Source: Porcincola intestinalis (GTDB lineage: Bacteria > Bacillota > Clostridia > Lachnospirales > Lachnospiraceae). Taken from it: a DNA stretch of 64,000 bases. Shown here piece by piece: positions 7,734 through 17,662 of the stretch (position 1 is its first letter; every line of letters begins with the position of its first letter). A program made the translations under genes and the position numbers. The notes beneath the pieces are model-generated. The model had not been told where the DNA came from and did not search any database. It saw only the letters and a list, made by a program, of their open reading frames with translations. The stretch is from the NCBI RefSeq assembly GCF_009696445.1, contig NZ_VULZ01000004.1, positions 62,001 through 126,000 on the forward strand, read 5' to 3'.

Positions 7734-9998
7734 CTATGCTGTTATCTGATGAACGAGCTTCATCATAGAGACCAGGACCTTTCTGGTTGTCTTCTGTTCT
7801 GGTTCTGTATGCGAAAACACAACACTCTGAAGCTCTTTGACTTTATACCTCCCATTTCTTCTGATTCTGGTGAAATATACCCCCCACAAGCGCTCCGCGA
7901 TATGCCCTGGCGTACGCAGTTTCTGGTCGTTATACTGACTCATGTCCGTCCTCTCACAGAATTCCTTTAGTATCGGGAAGAGCCACTCACAATATTCTTG
8001 AAATATATCTGCCCGGCAGACGAACATATTGCAATAGTATGCTGTTCTTCCGTTTAGATACTCCATTGCGTCCTGGTAATATTCTGGTGATCGTTCCTTT
8101 ATTATCTCCAGCGTACGGAGAAGGTCCTCCTCCTTTAAGTACGGTGCAGCCGCATACTGTTCTCTGACTGTATACGGCTGAACTGCCTTCACAGACTTGC
8201 TCCGAATACCATCCTCCGCACCAACCACTCTTCTCTTCACAGTCACGATATCGTACTTCATCATCACATGCTGAATGTTTTGATCCGTCCATCCGTACCT
8301 GTCCATGATCTGACGAGTGAAGTGCTGGTTGTCCAGAAGAAATGGTTCATATACATTACCATATCTGTCTTCCGGATAACTTTTCTCAGAGAAACTCAAA
8401 TACCTTCTGTAGTGAAAAAAGCCATAATAATCAGCCTTTAAATTTTTCCACGCCCAATATTGTGCTGTCAGTTCACAGTAGGACTTATTCAGATAAGATA
8501 TCTGATCCCCCTCATCGTCATGAAGCATATCTGCATATTTCTGTTCACTGAACACTGCTCCGACCTGAATCGGCTGCAGAACAGTTGAACGAATTGCTAC
8601 TGACGGCTTATGGCAACTGATCAGGATTTTTACATTTGGCCTTTTTTTCGCCTTCTCCTGTTTAGCAGCTTCACTGTAAAGCCCAATATACTGCTCTGCA
8701 ACTTTTTGGATATCATACCGTTCTGCCACTTTCTGTGCCACTTTGCACATTCTTTGATATCGTTTGGGATCTTCCGCAATTCGGACAATTGCCCTCGCCA
8801 GTTTTCTGACAGGAACGGCGCCCTTTTCCGTCAGTGGAAATGTATAACCTGCGGCTCCTGATTCTGTTTTCACCATCTCCGGGATCTCTCCCAAAGCTGA
8901 TGCCAGCACAGGCTTTCCACACATAAAACTGTCAATCAATGACAGTGGAAAGCTCTCGCCCGCGTATTTGGAGGGAAGAAATCCCATATCAGATGCCATC
9001 AGATACTGCCTGGTGTTATTCTGTGCTCCAACACAATGTATGTGTGAATCCTTGATATTTTTCAGTCCATCATACGCCTCACCATCCCCGACAAGAATCA
9101 GATGGATCGCCACTGTTGACCATTGGTTCGCCAATCTTACGGCTTCAACTGCTTCTTTCCAACCCTTTTCCCAGATTGCACGGCTGACAAGACATAGAAC
9201 AAAATCATCCGCCCCTATTCCCAGCTTCTGCCGCTCCACAGCCATGCCCCCGCCAGATGGAAGACCATTGGGGATCTTCGTAAAGCGTTTGTCAATCTGT
9301 ATTCCCGCCTCTTCAAACGGCTCCAGATTTTTATCCGCAATATAGGCAAAATAGTCCGTATACGGAGAAACAGATTTCACCAGCATTCTTCTTCTCGGAG
9401 CATCAAGCGCCTCATACATTCCATGAAGTGTGATAACCAGGCCTGCATCCATCTTGCCGGTTTCGATTGCCCGCGCGGTCGCGAGGTCGATCATTGCGTG
9501 GTGGCTGTGAATAACCTTGATGTTATAATCGTTCGTAACCTGCGAAAGCTGCGCATAACTGTCAAGTGAAAGACATGGAACATCTGGATTCACCAAGGAT
9601 CTGATTCTCGGATCCTCCTTTTGCATACCGCAGCTGATCAGTATAACCGGAACCCCTGTTTTCCAGAGGCAGTTTGCCAGATTAATCGGGAATATTTCCC
9701 CACCGCCAATCGCAAAGCTGTGAAGAGCGATTCCGACAGACGGATATTTTCCATCTGCAGACCGCTTTCTGAACATATCAAACGCCTTCTTGTTGTTTTC
9801 TTTGGCTGTCAGCCAATTGCAGGCAATACTGCTATGTTCAATGTTTTCAGAATCAACAGCATGCTTAATGTCATCAATCCACTTTTCCGCCACTATTTTT
9901 TCCAGTTCCCGTCCAAGCAAACCGGTGTGACTGACAAGAACATTCTTCAGATTATAGATGCTTTGTGAAATATCTCTTCCACCCATACTGAACACCAA
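7734..9998 (-). CDS. Family 4 glycosyltransferase fused to C-terminal DUF4422
   Basis: A 754-residue protein. Residues 85-440 are a GT4 (GT-B fold) enzyme: SFAIGGGEIFPINLANCL is the acceptor-side glycine loop, VSRAIWEKGWKEAVEA is the donor-domain start and YAGESFPLSLIDSFMCGKPV carries the acidic nucleotide-sugar motif. After a basic linker, residues 456-720 are DUF4422, with ILISCHKP, CELTAQYWAWKN, GFFHYRRYLSF and TPGHIAERLWG, closely matching the N-terminal domain of the gene at 3592-5436. The start taken is a TTG at 9998 with GGAAGG 7 bases upstream; an ATG at 9986 is an alternative. The gene begins 3 bases after the upstream GT2 stop, so it is in the same operon. Function: probably one or two transfer steps in building the polymer. 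Confidence 0.85.
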   Translation of the reverse strand: MVFSMGGRDISQSIYNLKNVLVSHTGLLGRELEKIVAEKWIDDIKHAVDSENIEHSSIACNWLTAKENNKKAFDMFRKRSADGKYPSVGIALHSFAIGGGEIFPINLANCLWKTGVPVILISCGMQKEDPRIRSLVNPDVPCLSLDSYAQLSQVTNDYNIKVIHSHHAMIDLATARAIETGKMDAGLVITLHGMYEALDAPRRRMLVKSVSPYTDYFAYIADKNLEPFEEAGIQIDKRFTKIPNGLPSGGGMAVERQKLGIGADDFVLCLVSRAIWEKGWKEAVEAVRLANQWSTVAIHLILVGDGEAYDGLKNIKDSHIHCVGAQNNTRQYLMASDMGFLPSKYAGESFPLSLIDSFMCGKPVLASALGEIPEMVKTESGAAGYTFPLTEKGAVPVRKLARAIVRIAEDPKRYQRMCKVAQKVAERYDIQKVAEQYIGLYSEAAKQEKAKKRPNVKILISCHKPSVAIRSTVLQPIQVGAVFSEQKYADMLHDDEGDQISYLNKSYCELTAQYWAWKNLKADYYGFFHYRRYLSFSEKSYPEDRYGNVYEPFLLDNQHFTRQIMDRYGWTDQNIQHVMMKYDIVTVKRRVVGAEDGIRSKSVKAVQPYTVREQYAAAPYLKEEDLLRTLEIIKERSPEYYQDAMEYLNGRTAYYCNMFVCRADIFQEYCEWLFPILKEFCERTDMSQYNDQKLRTPGHIAERLWGVYFTRIRRNGRYKVKELQSVVFSHTEPEQKTTRKVLVSMMKLVHQITA

Positions 9999-10001
9999 TA
10001 A

Positions 10002-10868
10002 TTACCTTCCGCTGCGCAGATATTGCAGGTACACTTCTGCCGCGTCTCTAGTCCGCTCAAGACGAAATTTCATCTGAGATATACTTGTATGATATGTATG
10101 CCTGGTCGCCGCTCCGCTTTCATGAAGAGCCTTTAATTGAGGTACATATCGAATCAGATATCCCAGTCTCTGACACCTTAACGCAAGAATATATTCCTCA
10201 TAAAAAAACATCGTTTCTGGCTGAAATGCTTTTTTCTGTTCCGCTACAAAGGCTGGTGTTAAGATCAGACAAGCCCCAAACGGGACAATATTCTCACATG
10301 GTTCTGTTTGTTTTTTCTGAATGGTGCACCGTTCCGTCTCCCTACGGTCCCATCTTCTCAGATAAGGGTATGACAGTGGAAAAAGTGCCAATGCTGCACG
10401 ATTCAGTCGAATCGTATGCATCGCTTCCTTTTCTGTCCGAATCCGTGTATCAAGAGGATTCTGATGTTCCTGCGTATGAGCTTTCACAATATCCGGAGCC
10501 AGCACATAACACTTCTTTTTCTGATATTCACAAGCCAGTATTTGGAGAAAATCCTTCTGCGGAAACACAATATCATTGTTCAACATAAGGATAAAACCAC
10601 AACCCTCATCCCGTGCGTACGTATACCCAAGATTATTGGCCTCGGAAAACCCACCTTTGCCATCGTTCTTTAAGACTATGATGTTTGACTGTGTTTCGAA
10701 ATGTCTCCGTGTGCTCTCCCGTTCTTCCGCACTTCTTTGGACCTCGTTGTCCACAATCACAATCAGTGTCTGCTCCCATCCTACCATACGAAGAATCGAT
10801 TGTACGCAGTTATCCGTAGTCGTCATGTCACCATAGTGCAGTATCACAAAGCCGACTCTGTTATCCAT
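10002..10868 (-). CDS. Family 2 glycosyltransferase, rhamnosyltransferase-like
   Basis: A 288-residue GT-A fold transferase. VGFVILHYGDMTTTDNCVQS opens the fold, IIVLKNDGKGGFSEANNLGY is the typical N-terminal binding motif of the rhamnosyl/galactofuranosyl GT2 group, and LMLNNDIVF contains the DxD-like NND. The C-terminal part has an FFYEEYILALRCQRLGY segment, like the acceptor-side EE/ED motif of this group. The start is the ATG at 10868, with GGAGAG 5 bases upstream; an in-frame ATG at 10928 overlaps the upstream stop as ATGA but has no site and adds a lysine/arginine-rich stretch. Likely donors are dTDP-rhamnose or UDP-Galf, given rfbA and glf nearby (inference). Confidence 0.85.
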   Translation of the reverse strand: MDNRVGFVILHYGDMTTTDNCVQSILRMVGWEQTLIVIVDNEVQRSAEERESTRRHFETQSNIIVLKNDGKGGFSEANNLGYTYARDEGCGFILMLNNDIVFPQKDFLQILACEYQKKKCYVLAPDIVKAHTQEHQNPLDTRIRTEKEAMHTIRLNRAALALFPLSYPYLRRWDRRETERCTIQKKQTEPCENIVPFGACLILTPAFVAEQKKAFQPETMFFYEEYILALRCQRLGYLIRYVPQLKALHESGAATRHTYHTSISQMKFRLERTRDAAEVYLQYLRSGR

Positions 10869-10924
10869 ACATCTCTCCGTATATCTTCTAAAGCTTCTTT
10901 TTACTTTAACTTTTTTATGGCTCT

Positions 10925-11935
10925 TCATATCATGCTGAGGAGATCTGCCACGGGGTAAATGAGTCTTGTATAGATCAGCATACGCATAACAGAAACCGCC
11001 ATCCTCTGGATAAACGGAATATCCAAACTCGAGCGCAGGTTCATTTTCGAGTTTCTCATATAATCCGGCAGATACGTTTCAACGATCCGAACAGTGTACT
11101 TCGCGATCCTTCGAAGCATCTTTCTGTCCGCCCCTCTCGCAAGGTCAAAAAAGCATGTACTGAGAATCCGCATCACAAATAGCTCGAAGAACTCCCGGTC
11201 ATTTACAATTCCGATCTTTTCCGCCTTCGTGATGGACTCTTCCAGCGACCGGAGCGGCAGATTCCAGGTTTTCAGCCCGCGGAATTTTCCCATCGCTGAA
11301 TCCGCATGCTGAACATATGCATATCCCGCATACGGAAGGATTTCGATCCTCCTGCACACTGCACTGAAAAAAAGAGCAACCGGCATATCCTCACCGCGCT
11401 CCCCAACCGCGAATCGGACATGATACTTTTCCCAGATCTGTCTCCTGTAGAAATGAGAACACGCAGCCGAAATCCGGAATGTCCACTCTTCATGGACACC
11501 CCTCTGGTAGTAATCCGGAACGATCCTCTTCAGAATTCTTCCATCTTCATCCACATAGCACAGCCCGCAGATCACCATATCTGCTCCTGTGTTTTCACAC
11601 CTCTTTTGTAGTCTTTCAATATAATCTCTGGCAATATAGTCATCCGAATCTACAAATGTCAGATATTCCCCTGTCGCTTCCTCCAAGCCACAATTTCTCG
11701 CCGCAGATGTTCCTCTGTTTTCCTCACACAGAAGCCTTATACGATGATCTCTTCCGGCAATCCCCCTGATGATTTCGGTTGTCCCGTCTGTACTGCCATC
11801 ATCCACAACAATCACTTCCAGATTCTGATATGTTTGCCTCAGAATCGAATTCAAGCACTTCTCTATGTATTTCTCTGAATTGAAAGCCGGGACAATGATT
11901 GTTACCAGACCTCTCTGAACTGTACTCTGATTCAT
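10925..11935 (-). CDS. Family 2 glycosyltransferase
   Basis: A 336-residue GT-A transferase. VTIIVPAFNSEKYIEKCLNS, VVDDGSTDGT and FVDSDDYIARDYIERL are the classical GT2 motifs, with SDD as the metal site. The C-terminal third (residues 230-336) is helical and may bind membrane or acceptor. The start ATG at 11935 overlaps the upstream stop as ATGA with GGA 5 bases before it. Acceptor and donor cannot be told from sequence. Confidence 0.88.
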   Translation of the reverse strand: MNQSTVQRGLVTIIVPAFNSEKYIEKCLNSILRQTYQNLEVIVVDDGSTDGTTEIIRGIAGRDHRIRLLCEENRGTSAARNCGLEEATGEYLTFVDSDDYIARDYIERLQKRCENTGADMVICGLCYVDEDGRILKRIVPDYYQRGVHEEWTFRISAACSHFYRRQIWEKYHVRFAVGERGEDMPVALFFSAVCRRIEILPYAGYAYVQHADSAMGKFRGLKTWNLPLRSLEESITKAEKIGIVNDREFFELFVMRILSTCFFDLARGADRKMLRRIAKYTVRIVETYLPDYMRNSKMNLRSSLDIPFIQRMAVSVMRMLIYTRLIYPVADLLSMI

Positions 11936-12741
11936 AATTTTCCATTGATCTCATTCGATTTTTCAGCAGACTGATAGAAATGTTCAATAATTCCCGCGAT
12001 CCATTCAGGCCAGAACTTCCGATACATGTACAAATCCTCGACTCTCCGCTGATCTTTCTCAAGCAGCTGTGATGTTGTCGAATCCCTATGAATCCTGTGC
12101 AGCATCAGAGCAGATGGAATATAGGCAAACTCCCCTTTCTCGCGGGACAGTTTCTCCCATGCCTGCCAATCAATGTTGCTTTTCATATTGTTCTCAAAGA
12201 CGGGAAGACTGACATTCTTTTTTACAATTGTCACTGACGGGCAGCAAATCGCAGATCCCATTGAAAGAATTCTACGCCTGACCCAGATGCTTCTCCGGCA
12301 TGCTTTTATCTTCAGAGGACTCAGCATCAGACGCTTAACTCGCAACAGCCGATTGCCACGTACAATCTTTCCACCCCGCAGCTCGTCGTAATCAGTGAAC
12401 AAGATCAACGGATGACTGCAAAAACTAGCCGTTTGCAGAACCGCTTCCAAATAGTGCCTGCCATAGATATCATCCTGATGGGCGATCGTGACAAGCGGAG
12501 TTTTCGCTGTCTCGATCGCAAAATTCCAGTCGCCTGCAATGCCGGCTTCACCATGGTTGCATATAAGAGGTATCTGATACTTATCAGCAGTCTTTCGGAT
12601 AAATGTATTCGGAGTTGAGGTAACAATTATCACTGAGGAACAGACGGTCTGACCTGTGACTGAACGGATACAGTCCTCCAGATAAGGGCTTTCCTTATAT
12701 GCACATATCACAAAAGTGTGATCCTCGTTCCCGTATTTCAT
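11932..12741 (-). CDS. Family 2 glycosyltransferase
   Basis: A 269-residue GT-A transferase. TFVICAYKESPYLEDCIRS begins the fold, IPLICNHGEAGIAGDWNFAI follows, and HQDDIYGRHYLEAVL carries the DD metal motif. The start is placed at the ATG at 12741, preceded by AGGTGAT. An in-frame ATG at 12891 would overlap the DUF2304 gene by 122 bases and adds an arginine-rich tail with no family support, so it is rejected. The C-terminus overlaps the next GT2 by four bases. Confidence 0.85.
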   Translation of the reverse strand: MKYGNEDHTFVICAYKESPYLEDCIRSVTGQTVCSSVIIVTSTPNTFIRKTADKYQIPLICNHGEAGIAGDWNFAIETAKTPLVTIAHQDDIYGRHYLEAVLQTASFCSHPLILFTDYDELRGGKIVRGNRLLRVKRLMLSPLKIKACRRSIWVRRRILSMGSAICCPSVTIVKKNVSLPVFENNMKSNIDWQAWEKLSREKGEFAYIPSALMLHRIHRDSTTSQLLEKDQRRVEDLYMYRKFWPEWIAGIIEHFYQSAEKSNEINGKL

Positions 12742-12769
12742 ACGATCACCTGTGTTTCCGATGATGTCA

Positions 12770-13198
12770 TCAGGACTTGTGAGGCTGATCATTCTCTGAA
12801 ACAGCTGTTTCCGTACTCTTCGCATCCATGCTCTTAATCTGCTGCTCTTCCTCTTTACTGACCTGCTCATCCGCATGTGAACGAAGCGCAACCTCTGCCG
12901 ACAGCACCGTCACCTTATCCTCTAGCTGCGAAGTAATAATAGACAAGGTAAACACTTTCTCAATCAGAAGAAAGATGATAATCAGAAAAATCAGATTCGC
13001 CGGAGACTGCATCTGGAATACGCCTGTCAGCCAGTATGTAAATTCAGGGCAAATGCCCATAATCAACAGAATTGCTGCAAAGCATACCCAGAATATGGCA
13101 TCTTCCATCTTCACCTTGCATTTTCGTATTTTCAGAAGAATCCACCATGCTGAGAACACAGCAGCGATCAGAAGCATTATACGCAAAACTCTGGACAT
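12770..13198 (-). CDS. DUF2304 small membrane protein
   Basis: A 142-residue protein with three predicted membrane segments (MLLIAAVFSAWWILL, AIFWVCFAAILLIMGI, ANLIFLIIIFLLIEKVFTL), then a coiled-coil region (SQLEDKVTVLSAEVALRS) and an acidic tail. This is the DUF2304 pattern. The family usually sits beside a dolichyl-phosphate-mannose-synthase-like GT2, as here (13229-13936), and is thought to act with it at the membrane. The pair probably makes or handles a polyprenyl-phosphate sugar. Confidence 0.85.
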   Translation of the reverse strand: MSRVLRIMLLIAAVFSAWWILLKIRKCKVKMEDAIFWVCFAAILLIMGICPEFTYWLTGVFQMQSPANLIFLIIIFLLIEKVFTLSIITSQLEDKVTVLSAEVALRSHADEQVSKEEEQQIKSMDAKSTETAVSENDQPHKS

Positions 13199-13228
13199 CG
13201 TCTACTTTCCTCCGTCAAAAATACAGCA

Positions 13229-13936
13229 CTAAGTCTCGTTTTTCTTTCTGACCCACTGGAATAAAAAGATAGAAAACATCATCTGCAGCATATACCGTGC
13301 AGAAGCCAGTGGATTTTTATAAATACTAGTTCCAGCAGTCCGATCATGCATTTGTACCTGAATTTCTTCAATGTGAAATCCGCAGTTCAAAAGATATGCC
13401 AGCGTGTCTGGCTCCGGACTGTAATGAATGTCATACCCAAACCGTTTGATCATCCGTTTGTTGAACAGTCTCATTCCACTTGTGACATCCTGAATTTTCC
13501 TGCCTGTTGTCATATGGATTGCGCCACTAATGATTCTGCTTCCCAACATCCGAAGGCCGCCCGGCTTTTTTTCAGTCTTGAACCGTGACCCGATTACGAT
13601 GTCGCAATCCACCTCTTCCATCAGCCCAGCCATTGCAGCGATATACTTTGGATCATGCTGTCCATCACCATCGATCTGAACAACATAGTCGTACCCGTAA
13701 TAGTTCGCATATCGCATTCCGGCTTTGATTGCACCTGACAGTCCTACGTTTACAGGAAGGTCGAGGAAATTATATCCCCGGCACGCACAAATCTTTCGAG
13801 TATCGTCAGATGAGCCGTCATTGATGACAACATAGTCATATTCTGGGTATTTCGTAATCAAATTGTCAACAACGCGCTCGATGTTTTCTGCTTCATTATA
13901 AGCAGGGATAATTATTAATATCTTTTCTATACTCAT
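13229..13936 (-). CDS. Polyprenyl-phosphate glycosyltransferase, DPM1-like GT2
   Basis: A 235-residue GT2. ILIIIPAYNEAENIERVVDN, VVINDGSSDDT and VVQIDGDGQHDP are the DPM1-type motifs, with DGD binding the metal; VIGSRFKTEKKPGGLR follows. It lacks the C-terminal membrane hairpins of GtrB-type enzymes, which fits the idea that the adjacent DUF2304 protein supplies membrane anchoring. AAGG lies 8 bases before the ATG. It probably loads a sugar on undecaprenyl phosphate for a GT-C transferase. Confidence 0.88.
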   Translation of the reverse strand: MSIEKILIIIPAYNEAENIERVVDNLITKYPEYDYVVINDGSSDDTRKICACRGYNFLDLPVNVGLSGAIKAGMRYANYYGYDYVVQIDGDGQHDPKYIAAMAGLMEEVDCDIVIGSRFKTEKKPGGLRMLGSRIISGAIHMTTGRKIQDVTSGMRLFNKRMIKRFGYDIHYSPEPDTLAYLLNCGFHIEEIQVQMHDRTAGTSIYKNPLASARYMLQMMFSIFLFQWVRKKNET

Positions 13937-14027
13937 TTCAGACCTTATTTATTTTTGACACTCACTTTTTATATCAATAACCCCAGTATGACATTAGATA
14001 AATACGTAAACATACCTGATGACATTA

Positions 14028-15077
14028 TCACTTTCCCATTTGAGTATTATTATCTTGCCCTGTCTTATTAAACCCTCTAATAATGATACTCTTTAATAAT
14101 TCAATGAGTATTGATATTGTAATCACAATTGCTACCCTAGATAAGCACTGTAAATATATGTTATTTGTTCTTCCCCACAAATTTATGACAAAGCTATCTA
14201 AATGATGCACACACAAGACTGTCATTGTTATTCTTCCTAATGGAGCCAAGGCATGTGTTGCAATCCAAGAAAAAGATATTCTCTGCGATAACCAGAATAA
14301 TATCAGTGTACCTGACAAAGCCTCGATGACACTGATCAAGATACCCGGGTAACTTCTTGAAGCCATTTCAATATATAGCCCGCTTCGTAAGCAGCTTAGC
14401 CAGAACCCAATTGTTAACACTTGAAAAGAGGCATTATTCTTAGTACCTAAAAAGTTCTTCAACTCCCACCCGATTACAATAAAAATGGTTGCCATTAATG
14501 AAACATCAAAGTTAAAGGGTAAATACTTCCCTTTTACTCCTAAAAATATTCCAAGTATACCCACAAGAATGGGAATAACTTTATACCCATCGCTCGGGAA
14601 AATAATATTTAATAGATTGAATATAGTTCTGGCAGAAAATAGGCTGATTAAAAACCACATCATCCCTAATGCAGGCGAATCATAGACACTTACTCCGGAC
14701 GCCCAAAACAGAGCTCTTCCCATTCCACAAAAGATAGTAAAGAAATTATTACGCGAATGGTCCGTTGAAAACAAAAATTGCAAACCAATTGAGATAAATG
14801 ATACATATAGCACAGGTAAAATCAGTCTTACCGCATCCTTCTTTACTCTTTTAGCAAAACTCTCCCAATTAGTCGATAGATGAAATGTATACCCTGATAA
14901 AATAAAGAATAGAGGCATATGAAACGAAAAAATAACATTCCTCCCCAACGTACCATATCCCAATGAATGACCAATAATTGTTAATATTATAGTTATACCT
15001 TTCGCAATATCAATCCAAGGAATCCTATTACTCTGTGCGTTGGAATTGGTTAATCTGTTACTTCTTCTATACCTCAT
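14028..15077 (-). CDS. Acyltransferase 3 family membrane O-acyltransferase
   Basis: A 349-residue integral membrane protein of the acyltransferase-3 / fucose 4-O-acetylase type. The N-terminal WIDIAKGITIILTIIGHSLG contains the conserved D/H region, and IFSFHMPLFFILSGYTF is the family's second signature. About ten membrane segments follow. It overlaps the YfhO gene by a TGATG, so it is coupled to it. It probably adds O-acetyl or a related group to a sugar of the exported polymer. Base composition is AT-rich, like the three genes upstream. Confidence 0.87.
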   Translation of the reverse strand: MRYRRSNRLTNSNAQSNRIPWIDIAKGITIILTIIGHSLGYGTLGRNVIFSFHMPLFFILSGYTFHLSTNWESFAKRVKKDAVRLILPVLYVSFISIGLQFLFSTDHSRNNFFTIFCGMGRALFWASGVSVYDSPALGMMWFLISLFSARTIFNLLNIIFPSDGYKVIPILVGILGIFLGVKGKYLPFNFDVSLMATIFIVIGWELKNFLGTKNNASFQVLTIGFWLSCLRSGLYIEMASRSYPGILISVIEALSGTLILFWLSQRISFSWIATHALAPLGRITMTVLCVHHLDSFVINLWGRTNNIYLQCLSRVAIVITISILIELLKSIIIRGFNKTGQDNNTQMGK

Positions 15078-17662
15078 CAGCGTTTCTTACCCCGTTTCTG
15101 TTGCAGTACCAAACAGAAAATGCCTAATACGCCTATGATGCTCACAATAGCACCCAATCTAGATCCTGGTACTTGATATTTCATTTGTATATCATTTTCA
15201 CCATCTACAAGCTCAATCGAATACATACAATCTGCAAATAGCTCTGGTGAAACCTTTTTTCCATTTACTGTTACAGCCCATCCACTATCGAATGGAACAG
15301 AAACATATAAAGATTCACCCTTTTTTGCTTGGGTATGTATAGCCACATTGCCATTTGTCATAGAGATTGAATCTGCCCGTTTTGCCTGAAGTTTCTTGAC
15401 CACTTCTGAGAATGTATCTAAATCCAAGGCGTAAAACTGCTCATCTCCTTGCTTTAAATCCACAGTATTCGATGATGTAACTGTTATTCTTGCTTCCTTG
15501 TCTCCCTTTTCTGTTGGAACATAAAAAACCGAAGGAGACAACCAGCACGCATAACGTGTTTTGTATTTATTATTAATATCAAGGATCCCATCGAATTCGG
15601 AATTCCATGGAAGGTTTCCATAGATTACATGATTATACTTCGGCACTTGAATATTGTATGTCAAACTCCCGTTTTCATTTACTCTTCTTTTATATGAAAG
15701 TGGAGCAAATATCTTTAGATCTTTCCCTGCTAATTGACTATATAACTGGTTCTGATATTCAAACGGGTTTTCGCTTGTAGATTCTGTAATATCCTTTTGC
15801 TGTTTATAAGTAAATGCCATTGGGAGAACATATGGATTTAAATAAGTACTTTTATTATTGTAAACATTCTCTTTTAATTTTTCGTATCCCTTGATCGGAT
15901 ATTCAGAAAAAATATATTTTACACCTAGCAATGCATCTGCGCTGATTATTGAAGTATTCACAATACATAAACTACCTCCATTCTCTCGATAGCCAAGTCT
16001 ATTTAAAAGGTCTCTCTGAATGTCATCCGGAGAAGATGTATATCCACTGATTGACCAATAGTTATAAGCTAACGATTCATTATAATAGGCTGTCAAGTTA
16101 TCAGTTCCCATATTTCTTGTTGACGTTTGTGAAATTCTATATACCTCGTTGTCGCTTTTTTGAACCCTATTCACTTGTTCCTCGGCAGCCTTTGAATACT
16201 CCCTATATTTACCAACATCCGAAGTATGATATTCAGTCATCAACAACTTCGTGCTATATGCACATTCAAAAAAGACCATGCATATTAAGCATAATGATAC
16301 TGTTTTGTACCCAGTCGACCGACTATGATACAAATATATCGACACTCCACATAAACATCCAACGATCCCCATAATCACAGCCGAATATTGAATCCACCTT
16401 ATATTTTCAACTGACTGTGTATAATTAACAAGCAAAAGCAAAGCAGCAAAAAAAACTCCACTTTTAGTTATTGTAAACCAGTCTTCCCAGTGCATGTATT
16501 GCAAGTAGAAATTGGCAGCTACAAACACTAATGCAAAAATTCCCACATATGAATAGCGGTACCAATAGCTGTCAGCACTTTTCAATAATGAAAATAGAAC
16601 AAAGAGCGGACGCCAGTAAAATAGCATCAATATAAATGCTAATAACGATCCAAAATAAACTTTTTGCTTCTTATCTATTTCCTTTTTAAAAAAGAAGCTT
16701 ATACATCCAATTATTACGATACTTCCACAGTATAACGATACCCTTCCATAAGAGCTTTTTGCGCCAAGAGAATACGCTTCGATAGCAGACACTATCGGAC
16801 CAGTAAAAGAATAATCCTTCAATAATCCAACGTTTAGAGAGCCTCTCCCACTTTTTTTAAGTGCTGCAATAGTAGGGAAGAACAGGACGGCGCTCAAACA
16901 GATGCCGATAGTCATTGATATGGTATAGTTTATAATTGTTCTCAGAATGCTGCTGTTCGTATTATCTTTATTATGGTTCATCAAGCGATAATTGAATAGT
17001 TCAAAAAAGAACCAGATAGCTGAAAACAAACAGTTTATTCCGCCCGTGTACCAATTAAAAATAATGGAAAGCCCGACAGCAACGGAAAGAAAGCCCCTTT
17101 TTCGGTAATAAATCAGTCGATATACTCCCAGTAGGATTAAAGGCAACAGATAGACTCCCTCCAACCACATTATATTACTACTCTGTGCCAAAGAGTACTG
17201 AGATAAGGCATAGCAAACTGAAAGTAGGTAGCAGAATACTTTTTTACTTTTTTCTGACTGACTTACAGAAAACCGTTCTCTGAGGAATATATGCATCGTC
17301 ACTGCGGCAATTCCACACTTTAATGCAACTAAAATGTCAAAAAAAGAATTAAGATTCGATTTACTAAAAAATATGACCAGCAGGTTCAATGGAGAAGCTA
17401 AGTAATACGAAAACACTGCAGCATTTGTCCCACCTAGTGTTTTCCCAAATGAATAAGATATATTATTTTTCCCTACAAGAACATCTTTCAGATATGCAAA
17501 AAAGTCAATGTACTGGATATTAGCATCCATTGTTGCTAAAGAATTGTTTCCAAAGGGTGCATAGTGATAAATTGTAAACAGAATCATAAGAATAAGAATG
17601 GAAGTAAAAAAGCAAGCCAGTTCACCAAAAACACACCTATTCTTTTCAATCTTAGCAGGCAT
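15077..17662 (-). CDS. YfhO family membrane protein
   Basis: An 861-residue polytopic protein of the YfhO family (GT-C superfamily). The first extracellular loop has FGNNSLATMDANIQYIDFFAYLKDVL (diagnostic part: DANIQYIDFFAYL), followed by FSYSFGKTLGG. About twelve membrane segments run to residue 480, then a long extracytoplasmic domain with a VPFDSGWAVTVNGKKV motif and a final membrane anchor before a basic tail. In Bacilli YfhO and relatives glycosylate teichoic acids outside the membrane using lipid-linked sugar. The ATG overlaps the stop of the preceding broken GtrB-like gene (TAATG), with an AGAGGAG site inside that gene's end, so its translation could be affected by the frameshifts there. 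Confidence 0.88.
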   Translation of the reverse strand: MPAKIEKNRCVFGELACFFTSILILMILFTIYHYAPFGNNSLATMDANIQYIDFFAYLKDVLVGKNNISYSFGKTLGGTNAAVFSYYLASPLNLLVIFFSKSNLNSFFDILVALKCGIAAVTMHIFLRERFSVSQSEKSKKVFCYLLSVCYALSQYSLAQSSNIMWLEGVYLLPLILLGVYRLIYYRKRGFLSVAVGLSIIFNWYTGGINCLFSAIWFFFELFNYRLMNHNKDNTNSSILRTIINYTISMTIGICLSAVLFFPTIAALKKSGRGSLNVGLLKDYSFTGPIVSAIEAYSLGAKSSYGRVSLYCGSIVIIGCISFFFKKEIDKKQKVYFGSLLAFILMLFYWRPLFVLFSLLKSADSYWYRYSYVGIFALVFVAANFYLQYMHWEDWFTITKSGVFFAALLLLVNYTQSVENIRWIQYSAVIMGIVGCLCGVSIYLYHSRSTGYKTVSLCLICMVFFECAYSTKLLMTEYHTSDVGKYREYSKAAEEQVNRVQKSDNEVYRISQTSTRNMGTDNLTAYYNESLAYNYWSISGYTSSPDDIQRDLLNRLGYRENGGSLCIVNTSIISADALLGVKYIFSEYPIKGYEKLKENVYNNKSTYLNPYVLPMAFTYKQQKDITESTSENPFEYQNQLYSQLAGKDLKIFAPLSYKRRVNENGSLTYNIQVPKYNHVIYGNLPWNSEFDGILDINNKYKTRYACWLSPSVFYVPTEKGDKEARITVTSSNTVDLKQGDEQFYALDLDTFSEVVKKLQAKRADSISMTNGNVAIHTQAKKGESLYVSVPFDSGWAVTVNGKKVSPELFADCMYSIELVDGENDIQMKYQVPGSRLGAIVSIIGVLGIFCLVLQQKRGKKR

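Noticed and set aside
12741-12891. Longer N-terminus for the GT2 at 11932
   Set aside because: It would overlap the conserved DUF2304 gene, is arginine-rich without family support, and a good ribosome site precedes the ATG at 12741.
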